From NCBI GenBank assembly GCA_036365455.1, contig JAWQUS010000004.1:8501501-8565500 (forward strand): a DNA stretch of 64,000 nucleotides. Reading direction: 5' to 3'. Both the position numbers and the translations under genes were made by a program. Origin of the DNA: Macrosoma leucophasiata (taxonomy: Eukaryota; Arthropoda; Insecta; Lepidoptera; Hedylidae). Positions 11,428-23,700 of the stretch are shown piece by piece (within the stretch, counting starts at the first letter, position 1; each line of letters begins with the position of its first letter). The notes beneath the pieces are model-generated. The model did not search any database and was not told the DNA's origin. It saw nothing but the letters and a program-made list of their open reading frames with translations.

Positions 11428-12222
11428 TTATTTAACAGCACTAAATTTTGCTTTGCGTTTTTCCAGCCTTTCCTTGTTTTCAATCTCTGTCATTAATGAT
11501 GACACAGACTGTCCGAATCTTTCTGCCCTCTGTTTAAGTTTATCCAAGTTTTCTGTTAAAGAACCAGTTGATGAATTAATAGTACTTGTGCCAGTTGTAT
11601 TGCCACTAAATCTCTGCTTCCTTGCCTCCTTTCTTTCAGCTTCGGACATTTTAACAGGCAACCCGAATCTTTTGGCTCTCATTTCTAACCTTGCCTTGGG
11701 GTCAATGTCTACCGTAATTTTCACTTTCTCTGTGGTTACATTTGTAGGTGGTGCTGTTATTTCTGTTTTCTCTTCCGTTGTTTTCGTTGCGGCGTTAGGA
11801 ATCGATGGCGCTCGATTTAAAACAATTTTCTTGGCACCCACATCTTTGTTATCACTTTTTTCATCTTTGGCTTTGTCTGAATTTGATGTAATCTTTCGCT
11901 TCAGTATGCGTTGGGGTTTGGATTCAGTACTGAGTTTAGCTGGTGCCTGCTCATCGAGCGCAAGATCCTCGTTTAGTGTATCGACTGCTGATTCGTCCAA
12001 AATATCATTTTGGCTTTTGTCATCTTCATCTTCGAGTACACCGTCAGAGTCAATTTCATCAGAATCCAAGGTGATATCGCCGTGTTCATCTTGAGATATT
12101 GCGCTTTGAAGTCTGGCGATTAGCTCTGCTTTATCACCGGCGTACGACAATCCACGCGACTTTAATTCTTTCCGTAAATCAACGACTTTCATTTTGCTCA
12201 CATCAGTAGTGGAATCAGCCAT
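11428..12222 (-). CDS. Sarnp: SAP domain-containing ribonucleoprotein (SARNP/CIP29/Tho1 homologue)
   Basis: Intronless 264-residue frame. I chose the ATG at 12222 (CCGCT before ATGG) over an in-frame ATG 14 codons upstream, because family members begin with a short lead just before the SAP domain. The SAP domain spans residues 10-44 (KMKVVDLRKELKSRGL, then DKAELIARL) and binds nucleic acid. An acidic segment (about 48-95) and Lys-rich linker follow. The C-terminal third repeats a basic-aromatic motif: RAKRFGLPV, RKQRFSG, RAERFGQSV and a final RKAKFSAVK. In this family such repeats contact the helicase UAP56/DDX39B in the TREX mRNA-export complex. Nuclear location is inferred. It is convergent with SAMTOR. 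Confidence 0.92.
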   Translation of the reverse strand: MADSTTDVSKMKVVDLRKELKSRGLSYAGDKAELIARLQSAISQDEHGDITLDSDEIDSDGVLEDEDDKSQNDILDESAVDTLNEDLALDEQAPAKLSTESKPQRILKRKITSNSDKAKDEKSDNKDVGAKKIVLNRAPSIPNAATKTTEEKTEITAPPTNVTTEKVKITVDIDPKARLEMRAKRFGLPVKMSEAERKEARKQRFSGNTTGTSTINSSTGSLTENLDKLKQRAERFGQSVSSLMTEIENKERLEKRKAKFSAVK

Positions 12223-12474
12223 AGCGGAATAAAAAAGTGATACACGTATGAGAAACAGAGACAAATCTAAAACGAAAACGAACAGATTCGATTATCATGC
12301 AAGCCACGAATTTGTAAGAAATTAGTGGTATTTTTTAGGTAAAATGAAAATGAATGACAGTGTGACCCTGACATCTGACATGACTTTTTTTTAATAATTG
12401 GTTTTACGGTCATAGATTCAAAGCCTTTACAGCCAATCTTCATCATTCTCATATTCTTTCTTGTTATTATGAAT

Positions 12475-12660
12475 GTCCATTTGGAAGATTACGATGATTG
12501 GATAGTTCTATATGGAATGCTACGATGAGATGAGTTCAATAAAGTGATATGGAGTTTACTAGGCGTTTTTACGAAGCCTTTGGAACACGAAAAATCACTT
12601 TTCACAGAATAATACCACTTTTCTACTTTTCTGCTTTACGATAAAAATCCAACCATTTTT
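12475..12660 (-). repeat. Inverted relative of the 5470-5720 repeat
   Basis: The reverse complement shares the GTGATTTTTCGTGTTCC block and the CAATCATCGTAATCTTCC end with 5470-5720. It lies upstream of SARNP. Confidence 0.5.
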
Positions 12661-12772
12661 GTGGCACCACAAGTATTGAAAATAATATCATGCTGCAGCT
12701 CTCTGCTATTTAAACTATTGAAAGAAGCGGAAAAAAGTGTCTCGGAAAAACACCTTTTAGATGATTAGTGAC

Positions 12773-13447
12773 GCGGGGTAACCCTCATGAGCACCTGCCG
12801 TCTAAGGGGAACAGACGGCGGGTAGTGTGAGACTCGTACCCACTAAAACCCCGCGGTGTTCCTACTCGTCCGCCATTAGTGGCGGGGTCACGGGAACGCT
12901 TACGCACACATTCGCGACCCCGCCGGCGGCTGCTCGTTTCCGAGCCCATTGGCTCCAACCGACAATAGTGACATGCGGAACACGTGCACGCCACCCATCT
13001 AGGGACCTCTCTCCATTCGGGCGACGGACATCCAATAGTCCGACGCCCGGAGGTCCCTGCCCAAACCACTCACAACACCAGGCGTCCCAAGACGCCCGGG
13101 TGGAGGGGTTTCATTCAATTCATCATCAAGGGGGACATTTCGGCCTCAAAGGAGCGGCAGCGTCGAAAGAATTCGACCCTCAACCGCTCCCTCTCGGCCC
13201 CACCACGTCCCTATCCGACGGCGGGACCACCGTTAGGCGGCTGGGGATAGGGTGCAGGGCCAACGAAATACCCGTATACCTCCTCCCCAGCCGTCTCCTC
13301 TCCATGGCAGTGAGCGAGTTTGGCGGGCTGAGCCACGCCAAACGCCGCCCCCTCTCTGGGTTCCTCTTGGCTTCGCCGGTGTGAGGATGACCACCGGGTA
13401 CTGAGCCCCCCCCCCGCCACGACAAGGCGAAAACCCTCGGGGGGGGG
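12773..13447 (-). mobile_element. GC-rich non-autonomous retroposon, copy 1, with 10-bp target duplications
   Basis: A 675-bp GC-rich segment flanked by perfect direct repeats GATTAGTGAC (12763-12772 and 13448-13457). On the minus strand it begins with a C run then GAGGGTTTTCGCC and ends GGGTTACCCCGC. A related copy in opposite orientation is at 14714-15320. Variable-length target duplications point to target-primed reverse transcription. Overlapping GC-rich open frames on both strands look incidental. It might be the 5' part of a larger LINE, but I see no RT or endonuclease motif. Confidence 0.75.
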
Positions 13448-13461
13448 GATTAGTGACAGCC

Positions 13462-13491
13462 TTACCCTAACCTAACCTAACCTTACCCTAA
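13462..13491. repeat. Short telomere-like CCTAA run
   Basis: Three to four CCTAA units (the insect TTAGG repeat on the other strand) with CCTTA/CCCTAA variants, directly after the retroposon target duplication. Too short to call an interstitial telomere. Confidence 0.4.
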
Positions 13492-13599
13492 ACTAGTACA
13501 AGTTGAACAGTTTTAACATAATAAAACCTAACCGAATCAATTTCAGGTATTTTAACATAGGCAGCAAAGATCGATTACCTATATAAATTTTTGCAGGAA

Positions 13600-13983
13600 G
13601 CGCGCATGGCTCGGCATTGCTAGGAAGCGCGCATGTCCCGGCGGCTGGTGTAGATTGTAAGCGATCTACTCGGTTAAGCACTACGGGCGCGGTCGGGTAG
13701 TGTGATGGGTGACCGCTAGTGGCAAATTAAATGCGCGTTTCCGTGCTTCGGAGGGCACGTTAAGCCGACGGTCCCGGTTGCTATCGATATATAGCAGTCG
13801 TTAAACCTCGGATCGGAGGCCTTTTGGGCAGTTTGAAAACATCCGACACCGGGTTGGCTACTAACCACCAATACGTTTCTCCACCAATACGCATTGGAGC
13901 AGCGTGGTGAAGTAAGCCAGGCCTCCCCCCAAAAGAGGAGAGAGACTCGTGCCCAGCAGTGGGACGTATAATGGGTTGCCATT
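13600..13983 (+). mobile_element. 5S-rRNA-like SINE with LINE-type tail
   Basis: The head resembles the second half of 5S rRNA: GGTTAAGCA, GGGCGCGGTC and GATGGGTGACCGC occur in order with 5S-like spacing. The body ends with a tail widespread in lepidopteran LINEs (GCATTGGAGCAGCGTGGTG, then GCCCAGCAGTGGGACGTATA). The tail recurs truncated at 38548-38637. 5S-derived (SINE3-type) origin is an inference from sequence likeness. It is not a 5S gene, because the first half and the ends do not match. Confidence 0.7.
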
Positions 13984-14222
13984 ATTAAATTTTTGCAGAC
14001 ATGGGTGATATTTTGACCTTTGACCCAAAATTAATTACAGTCAAGGAATCTAACACCTAACACTATCACTTCACTACCTAAAAAAGTCCCCCTATTATCT
14101 GTCCGTATGTATGCGCTAATCTTGGAAAGTTATGAATAGATTTTATTTCTGTGTGAAATTTTATATTCTCTTTGTGTGAAATGTTGGAAAGAGCGTTTTC
14201 TGGGGAAGATTTATATCTATAA

Positions 14223-14452
14223 CTAGCTGACCCGGCAATCTTCGTATTGCTTCACAATAAAATATGGATTTGTATGGAAAAATGAAATTGTGGTTTTTAC
14301 TATTTCCCTTCAATTTCGTCATATTTTCTTACCTTTTTAAATCTTCCCTGGACTTCCAAAAATCATTTAAAACCGAAATTAGCCAAATCGGTCCAGCCGT
14401 GCTCGAGTTTTAGCGAGATTAACGAACAGCAATTGATTTTTATATAGATAGA
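14223..14452 (-). mobile_element. Short non-autonomous Helitron
   Basis: On the minus strand it starts TCTATCTATATAAAAATC after an A. It ends with a hairpin (GCAAT, loop, ATTGC) followed by CGGGTCAGCTAG and then T, the standard Helitron 3' end with insertion between A and T. The exact 5' end is ambiguous by four bases. Confidence 0.75.
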
Positions 14453-14499
14453 TTTATCAATATCGTACTTATGTTTACCGAGATATCACGGTTTTTGTC

Positions 14500-14567
14500 A
14501 AAGAGGTCGGGCGCGTCCCCATCAATATAATAAATGCTACCCGTGCGAAACCGGGTCGGATCGCTAG
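14500..14567 (+). mobile_element. Helitron 3' end
   Basis: The hairpin ACCCG, loop, CGGGT is followed by CGGATCGCTAG and T. The matching 5' end was not found. It may lie in the sequence next to the preceding Helitron. Confidence 0.55.
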
Positions 14568-14625
14568 TAAATAATAATTTGAGGAATAAAAAACCTAAGG
14601 ATGAGAGAGAAAAATCGATCATAAT

Positions 14626-15375
14626 ACTAGCGACTTAGCGAGTGTTAAATAGTGGTGCGCAGGTAACAGTATATCACATTACGATAGTGCGTGTGAGCAG
14701 GTTTGTTTTATGTCCCCCCCCGAGGTTTTCCGCCTGGTCGTGGCGGGGGGGCTCAGTACCCGGTGGTTGCCCCACACCAGCGAAGCCAAGAGGAACCCAG
14801 AGGACGGCTGGGGAGGTGTATGGGTATGTCGTTGGCCCTGCACGCTATCCCCAGCCGCCTAGCGGTGGTCCCGCCGCTCGATAGGGACGTGGTGGGGCGG
14901 TTGAGGGTCAGTTCATCCCTGTCACCCCCGCTCCCCCGGGGCCGGACTGTGTGTCCCTGGACTCCTCCACCCGGGCGTCTTAGGATGCCTGGCGTTGTGA
15001 GTGGTCGGGGCAGGGACCTTTGGTTGTCGGACTAGGGGATGTCCGTCGCCCATATGGAGATAGGTACCAAGCTGGGTGGCGTGCACGTGTTCCGCACGCC
15101 ACTAGTGTTGGTTCGGCCACAGAGCTCAACCTGCGGAGGGCTCGGAGACGAGCAGCCGCCGGCGGGGTCGCGAATGTGTGCGTAAGCGTTCCCGTGACCC
15201 CGCTACTGATGGCGGACGAGTCGGAACATCGCGGGGTTTTAGCGAGTACGAGTCTCACACTACCCGCAGTCTTTTCCCTTAGAGGGCAAGTGCCCATGAG
15301 GGTTTCCCCGCGTAAAAAAAGGGTTTGCTTATGTGCGGCCGTAAATAGAGGTAGGGTAAGTATATACAGGGTTTG
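14626..15375 (+). repeat. Repeat carrying the inserted retroposon copy 2
   Basis: The flanks 14626-14713 and 15321-15375 together match the complement of 22990-23150, where the sequence is continuous and lacks the GC-rich insert. Shared blocks are GAGTGTTAAATAG and GGTAGAGGTAGGGTAAGTAT-type sequence. Confidence 0.7.
14714..15320 (+). mobile_element. GC-rich retroposon, copy 2, with A-tail
   Basis: Plus-oriented relative of 12773-13447. It begins CCCCCCCCGAGG and ends CCCCGCGT plus seven A. It carries an internal deletion near 14805-14812 relative to copy 1. Imperfect target duplications flank it: 14700-14713 (GGTTTGTTTTATGT) and 15322-15334 (GGTTTGCTTATGT). Confidence 0.75.
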
Positions 15376-17734
15376 CATGCATAATGGAACTTCGTTCGTC
15401 GGCACTTTTGATACGTTCAGTAAGAAAATGTTAGTTTTTTATGGTTCCACACACATTGAAATTGCTTAGTATCATAACGATAAAGACAGCTTTTCGCGAA
15501 TAATAGCATTCGCGCCAATCTCTATAGGCTCGCCTTTTTGGGGCTCGAATGCACAAGAGTAGTCTTCTGATCGTAGGAGATTGTGACAACGACCTACTCG
15601 AACTTATAGATAGGGTTTGTACTTCAGTCAAATAAAATACACATATCAATATCATAGAATTTAATTAGGGTACATACAAATTTTGTAATGTTGGAGTATA
15701 ATGATCAAACTAATAAGCACTTTTTGTAGCTAGTGACAATTTTAGTGTAAGTAGCTCTTCATCTGTTTTGTAAATAATGTAAGAGAGGAGTCGCGGTGCT
15801 AAACCAGCATTTATTTGGTTATAAAATACACCTATGAATTAGCTATAATTATTTGAATGTGAAACATAATATCATTACAAAACAATACTGAATAGTTGTT
15901 TGTATTCAGTAAAAATGACGCGAATATCGACAGTGACTCCTCCCGTATTACCACAAACACTATTCGATGATCATCGTGTTTCATCTTAAATACATTAAAT
16001 TGATTAAAACATTCCATAACTATTATTAATTTTCTATAATAAAGGAAAAATCACACTGATATTTCGAAAGCCAACAAAACAAAAAGCGTCCACTAATAAG
16101 TGTTAGCGTAAAACAACAAAGTGAATCCGGTTGACGTTGCGCCACCGGTCCGACCCGCCACGACAGCGACTGCGACTGCATATTTACAACGGATACTCTA
16201 ACGTCGCGGCCGCGCGCCGCTCGGGTCGCGTACACCACCGGATCCGTCGGCCGGGATAAATAATTATACATACACTACCGTAGTACCTAACGAATGAACA
16301 TTTATTAACACTTCCACCGCTCGTGGCTGCGTTCAGCGGTGACTATGTTAGGCTGGCGTGCACGGCGGTCTTGAATCACAGTGACAGTTCCGTCACTCAC
16401 GTTGGATTTACACCATGCTGCGATATGACGAAATCTGGAGCGGGATCGGGACGCAACTGTCACCGCGTCGAAAGATGTCTATTACCGTGCGAAAGACGGC
16501 GACTATGTCACCTCGCATTCTTCTACTCGTGCCGATGATGTAATCACGAATTTAGATACATCCTCACCACAGAGCAAGGAGTCAAAAGCTGGCGTCTTCA
16601 CTAGTATCTTTTTTTGTAACATTTATTCATACAGTTGAAGCTTGTCACCGTTTACAATATACAATATTCTATATTTTTATTACAATCCAAAATGGTGACA
16701 GATACGACTTTAGTAAAGATTCAGTGAGCCGTGTTCCTTGACCTGCGGTCTTAACGAATGATAAATAAATAACTATCATGTCCAAATATGTCCAGCGACG
16801 TAAGCGTTCGGGACATTTTCCGCGAATGACGAATTTTCGACTGCCAGTCGTAGAGGCCAGTGACGTGACGAAGTGTGGTGTGCGCGCCATACTGTGCCGG
16901 TGCCGGTCGAGACGGTATAAGACAGTTCATACTCTAAAATGCCATCTGCATTCACACGAAAAGGACGAAATTAAATAGCGCCAAATGAATTTATTCGCGA
17001 ATCGTTTGAAACATAACAAAGATAAACGTTCCAATAAATTCATTCAGCAACGGTGCGACAGGTTTCAGGGTCGTACAACGTAGCCATGTGAACGTGAAAT
17101 AAGTTTTGGTGATCTGTCCGATATCGGTAAAGCGCGGCGGGCGAAGAGGCGCGTGCGGCGTGGTGTGCGGGTCACTGGCGACTGGCGGCTGGGGCGGCTG
17201 TTGGCGGCTCAGGGGCGGTGCGAGAGCGCGCGGGGGGCGCGAGGGCGCGGGCGCGGGCTCGCGGCGCGGCGCTCCTACCTGCCCTCGGGCAGCTGCCGCG
17301 CTCCGGGGTGGGCGCGCGCCGCGCATTCCTGGAACGACCACCGTTTGTATACTTCATCCCGTTTCCTTCGGTCAGCGGTGTGCGTGGACGACACGATGGG
17401 TCGAGAGACGAGAAAAGACAAGAGAAAGAGCACAGATATGTAGCAAGAGATGAAGAAAATAGGAGGGAATTTTTTGGAGCCTTTACGGCTCAGTCCACGC
17501 TATACGAGCGCATGTGAGGTACATGCGTACATGAATGCGGATTGAGGCGTGGCAGGTACGGCAGCTCTACCTACCACCACCCACCTAGGAATGTCACCGG
17601 CAGTTTTGCTGGTGCGATTTCGACAGATTTACCCAGATGATACGGTGATTTCGACATCCCCGTCGAGTCGCTGCCGTGTTTAGTGCGCGGGGTAAGGGTG
17701 CAGGAGGCGACATTAAGGAAGGTCGCTCGGTCAC
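15376..17734. other. Unassigned region with a GC-rich core at about 16100-17350
   Basis: No coding sequence could be assigned. GC content rises sharply near 16130-16260 and again near 17130-17330, where low-complexity open frames appear on both strands. The second block could hold the last exon of KCMF1, a promoter-like GC island, or neither. A frame preceded by a CCAG acceptor at 17333 and ending TAG at about 17278 is one candidate terminal exon (17 codons). Confidence 0.4.
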
Positions 17735-20700
17735 CTTAGTGCGCGGCTGCGGCTTGGCGCGCGGCAGGGGCTGGGCAGGCTGCGCGGGCTGGGCGGGGTG
17801 CGCGGGGTGCGGCGGCGCGGGCAGCGCGGGCGGCGGGCGCGGCGCGTGCGGCGGCGGCAGGGCGGCGGGCGCGGGCGGTGCGGGGGGCGCGGGGCGCGCG
17901 GCGGGCGCGGGCGCGGTGCGGCCCAGCGACGCCAGCATCAGCCCGCGAAGCAGCGCCGCGCGCGACTCCGCCTCCGCTGTGTCCGTGCCGTTCGTCGCGC
18001 CTGGGTAATCATTTACACGTGTTTACTGTGTACCGATTCCCTGTGATTACTTGTTAAGTACGAATAAAAAGTAGAAGTGAAAACTCGGTACGAAACTGAC
18101 AAGATGTTGTCATAATCGAAAGCTAAACGAAAACATTAGAGTTAGATCCGGTATCCACCAAATCCGAGAGGAGACGAGGGGAGATGGGTTAGATAAACCA
18201 ATTTGATTTCGTTATTTCCACATCTCTTCTTCACTCGAATGGAAATGGATCAAGCGGAGAGGGGACGAGATGTCTCATTTTTCTATAGAATTTTGTGCGG
18301 CGAGCGAGCAAGCGGCGCGGCAGAGCGGAGAAGTGTCTAGTCGGACGGCCGAACTTGACGAGTTTCGATCTTTCACAGCTCACATCACATCTCTGCTACA
18401 CAAAGCTCACATCGCCTATCCGCTTTGGTGGAAATAACCTGCCAGCTTTGCAGCATATCTCCTCTCCGCTTTGGCGGATACCGGACCTTAGGCCGTCGGC
18501 CCGCTTGTGGGTCCGGGACGTTGGACTAGGACAGATATTTACCGAGGAAGCCTGCCAGCAGGAAGTGCGAGTCGGCGGCGTCGGGCTGCGGCGGCGGCTG
18601 CGCGGCGGGCTGCGGGGCGGGCGGCGCCGCCGCGCTCGCGCTGCTCGACGCCGCCGCGCGCCGCGGCAGCCGCTCCAACTGCTGCCGGGCCGCCTGCCGA
18701 ACAATCCGAGACTTATTATGGCCGCGTTCCACTAAACGGCCGCAACGATTGTAACGCCCGATGTATCGTTCCTCCTATAGCCCGTGGTCACGTCACTGTC
18801 TGCGACCGCATCGCCCTCAAAATATTGGTGGGTCGGACTGGGCTTTCACCAAAATTCGAAAAAAGAACGACTTCACTATGTCGCCATATAGCGAACACAC
18901 AGCCCTCAAGATGTACGTTCCACTTATAAGATTCGTCCACAACGCTCGCGGCCTTTTTACGTTAGTGGAACGGCAATTTCAGCGGTCATGGTCGCAGTCG
19001 TTGCGGTCGAATAATGGAACGTACTTTATGTGTTCTCATTGGAGGTGGTAGAGCTCCAGTGTTGGCGCCACCGCATTACCTAATCTATCTGCCGCCAAAT
19101 GGTAGTCTTCAGCACTATCGCGTTCCGGTTACATGGTAATGTATGGCCCCATAATAACTACTACAGAGACATAACAACTCAGGTCTCAGGAGTGGCAACA
19201 CATCTGCATTTTGACCTCTGGTCTTTGTGTCAGTGTCTTTAGGCTGAAGTCTACACTTAACATCTGTGAACTGCAAGTTTGAGGCAAACAAACCATCATT
19301 ACATTTAAAAAAAGGTGAAAAAGAGAATGTTTTTTTTTATAGAGGTTCGTCGCAAAAACGCAAGCAAAATTAGAAAATATAAATAGGTTGATATTTCTCT
19401 AGGTGTCATCTAAGGTCATAATAATATGGGTAGTATAATAAAGTATGTAATGTAATAAAACGTGTACTATTTCATCGAAGCCTGCTGTCGTTTCATCCAT
19501 AGTTGCCGCTACTGGGTCGGCCAGCATTTAGAGTGTGGAGTAGTGTGCATTTGCAACAGGTTCGGTGTATACAGTAGTGACGTCCTAACAGTAGCCTGCT
19601 AACGTTTAGCCTACAGATGCAGTAGTGGCTGGCCACATAGTGTAGTGGTGTACTCACAGTGGCCTGCTGCCGTTCTAACTGCAGCTGCATCTGCAGTTGT
19701 TGCAGTTGGCTGGGCGTGCCGGGCTGGCCGGCGCCGCGCCGCACGCCCGACAGTTGTGACAGGAGCTCGGCGATCGGGTCCACCACCGCGTCGCGCGACG
19801 ACGGCGACAGCGACGATATGCCGCCGCTGGTACTGCAACAATGACGTTACATAAAAACTGTGTCTCGTTTATGAGGATCAATCAAAAAGTTCTCAGGCGT
19901 AAGAACGAGTTCGAGGGATGATTTTGACCGTCTTTGCTGGGGCTGGTCTGGTTTTAAAGAAGATATGGTACTTAGAAAAGGAATACCTACCATATAAAAT
20001 ATATAATGACGAGGACTATTTGATATGATTCTGACTCGATAGCTGGATCAGCTCTTAATTACAATTACAAGCATACAAGAAAATATATTTTCTATTCAGT
20101 GATTTCCAATTATTGTCAAAAGTATTAGGTTGGGGAAAAAGTTTCTTCGCATTTCTTAAGATAATTCAAAACATTTTTTAATATAGTTTATTTAAATTTA
20201 ACTAAAGTATGTATGTACCATTTTGTTCGATAACCTTTTGCCATCTTGTAGGTAGGGACATGATCCCATTGCTATAAAAATTTTGGGACTTCTCATCAAA
20301 ATACCGCGACAAGTGGATTTGGCAGTCCTCTCGTGATGTTAACCTAACATTGCATAAAGAATTCTGAAGAGACCGAAACAGGTGGAAATCTGAAGGTGCA
20401 AGGTCAGGACTATACGGCGGATGCATTAACACCTCCCAGCCAAACTCTCTTAATTTTTGCTGAATGGCTAACCAAATGGAAACACCACACCCCTTCTGTT
20501 GATCAATTCCGGCCGCTTTCTCTCAACTTCTTGCTTTAATCTCGTCAGTTGTTCGTAGTAGAGTTCAGAATCGATAGTCCTGCCTGGTGGTAATAGCTCA
20601 TAATGAATAATGCCCTTTCAATCCCACCACACACACAACATCACCTTATTGCGAGTTAACCCGGGTTTCGCCACAGTCTGTGAAGCCTGACCGGCCTTTG

Positions 20701-23700
20701 ACCACGATCTTTTTCGCACGTTCTTGTCGTACGTGATCCACTTTTCATCACCAGTTATCAGCTTCTTCAAAAATGATTCGGTTTCATTACGTCGTAATAA
20801 AGAATCACAAATGAGTACACGGTTCATTAGGTTTCTTTCAGTGAACTCGTGAGGTACCCAAATATAGGGCTTTTTTTCGTACCCAGCTTTTTTCAAATGC
20901 GCCAAAACTGTTTTGTGATCAATTCTCAGTTCTTCAGCTACGTCGTAACTACTGATATGTCGATCTTCCTCCACTTTTTCAAAAATGGCATCCATTTTAT
21001 CCGTAATAGGGCGACCAGAGCGAGGTGCATCTTTGACATCAAAATTTCCGGATTGAAAACGCATAAAGCAAATTTGTGCTACTCTCACAGACACTGCACT
21101 AGGTCCATAAACATCGCAAATTTTTTTCGCGGCTTGCATTGCATTTTTACCTTTTTTGCAGTAAAATTTTAAAATGTATCGAATTTCTTCATTAGAATCA
21201 CTCATCTTGACAGTACGAAAAACAAATGAAAATCACACATTTGCCTAATTTGAATTTGGAATTATGTTCTTTAAAATTTTAACTTTCAATGATACCAAAA
21301 CCAGCCAGATACAAATACTACAGCCAAAGAGATTTTATTACAAGTTCATACATACTATAATGCGAAAAGACTTTTTCCCCAACCTATTATTATGGCATGT
21401 TCATAACATGGATTTGTACAGAAACAATAAAAAAAGGTAATACAGCTTTGAAATATTATCTAGACAACTTAAAGAATATGGTTTTTAAAATATTTTACCT
21501 CAAAAAAAAAAATGGTCTTCACTATCAACAGTAGGCCATATTAAACTTTACTTTGAATAATACTTTTTTTTTCAGCAGGAATGAAAACCTGAGAAAGAGT
21601 GTATGTAAAGTAAAATTATTTTGTTTAAATGCCATCTTTCTTACTGGTACCATTAACTGTTTTACTAACCGTATCGTAACAACATGACAACGCAACAGTT
21701 TGAAACCCTATAGACGGACCTTGTCTGGGTTATGCTATATTATGTTAAAATATCATAATGATAACGACTTACTTGCTTCGTATCGCTGGATAAAGGCGAA
21801 TCTCTCTTGCGAAGAACGGATTCCTACAAATTTAATTCTTTGATTTTATGTCTAAAGAAATCCTGTAATAATTTGTAACCTTTGTTGCTTTGCTAATAAT
21901 AAGACTAAAAATGTACATTTCCATGTGTCATACTTTTTTGAAGAGAATTTTGCCTTTGACCTTGAAGATTCTGAATTCTTTACCATAATTCAAAAGACAG
22001 AATGAACGCTGTCTGCGACCGGATAGGTATAAACCACAAATCAATAAACAAAATTATTCCTGCCTCACGACCGCGCTATATCTAGTGTTTGTAACGCATT
22101 GGCATCATCTATTGAAACAGGATACAAACCTATGAAGTATGCCATAAATTTACCTTATTTTTCTGTATAAAATTGTTGTGTTATATGTTTAGTGGTACAG
22201 AGGACAATAATTTTAAATAGGATATTTTAGTACATTGTTTTAGATTAAAAGACACTTATTCCCCAGTTTTTAATCTTTGTAATTGCATAAATTATGACAC
22301 ATGTGAGTTATAGTTATATGCTTTATTGCATAATTATAACTCACAGTCACATGTGTCCTAATTTGTTTCATGTGTTATTTATTGCATTTAAAATTTCGAA
22401 ACGTTTTAACAATTACCATTATAGCTGCTATATCTCGGCTGCTCAGATTTTAAATTAAATTTGTTTATTAAATTTTAAAAAAAATCTCCGTATAATTCGC
22501 AAACATTTTTCAAAATGATATTTATTAACACCCAATACATTAAAAGACCAGTTTGTTAGTATAATAAAGTAAAACATAAACGAGTTAGTTATTGAGTTAT
22601 TTACCAAAACAAATACCTGAACTGCATATTGGTGCGACGCGCGCGACTGACGCCGCGGCCCGAGTGCGGGATGCGCCGCACGCCGCCGTGCCGGATGCCG
22701 CTCGGCTCATCGTGCAGTGCGGTTAAGGGAACTACGCTTTAGTAACGTGACTCATAACCATACAATATACATACTTCCAACAATGATGGACCCAGGATTT
22801 TTGTTGAACAAATATCAGAGGTCAAAATCCAGGTGCATTGTTACCTCTGAAGCTGTCTTTGTGGTATACAACATGTAATGGGAATAATTCACACTCTCAA
22901 ACACCCCGATCAGAAAAACGAGTTAAAATAATAATACATGAACTGAAATTATATGTTTATGTATTTCATATATATTATTTAAGAAATAAATTGTCCTCAA
23001 TTTGTACGAACAGTATGCACACCCTACACATACTTACCCTACCTCTACCTACGGACGCACATAAAACACAAACCCACTCACATACGCACACTGTCGCAAT
23101 GTTATGTAGCGTAACCTGCGCTTCCCTATTTAACACTCGCTAGTAATAAGATTCATTTTCACTATTTTATAGCTTAAATAATTATTTATAATAAAATGCA
23201 CGTCTCGACAAGTCCTAATGAACTTATTTTTAAAGAAAACTAGCATGTGTTATTGCTAAAAATAATACTAAAACAATTCCTTACGAACTTGTTAAAAATA
23301 GCGCATTATTTTGGATAGACGTTAATCTCATTTTCGTTTATATTGACTGTTCACCAAATGCGTGACCATTATTTCCTTGGGACTTGACCTGAGGGCAGGT
23401 TTCATCAAGGTGAACATACTTTTGCTGAACTCGTTTGACCTATAAATATTAGTTACAAAGCGGGAAACGAAGCAGCTACCCCAAGGAATTGTTTTGCAAT
23501 AACAATAGCATTGCAATAAAATAATTTATGATAACGTTGGCTATGGCCGCGACTATCGTAACACAGATTTTATATACATAAAATAATAACTGTAAATAAG
23601 TATGTACATGACATAAATTTGAAAACATGGAAATCTGCCTTAACTTCCCGGAAACAAAAAAAAAGCATATAATAATAAATAAGACAGTACAAATTTTTTA

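Noticed and set aside
11279..12094. 271-codon plus-strand open frame
   Set aside because: Antisense of SARNP with no domain. SARNP on the other strand is clear by homology.
12827..13384. Long GC-rich open frames on both strands
   Set aside because: They lie inside the flanked retroposon and have no protein motif. GC-rich DNA lacks stop codons by chance.
13462..13491. True interstitial telomere
   Set aside because: Only a few CCTAA units with variants, and similar short runs are common in AT-rich insect DNA.
13620..13760. Possible 5S rRNA gene
   Set aside because: Only the second-half blocks match, and a LINE-type tail follows. Called a 5S-like SINE instead.
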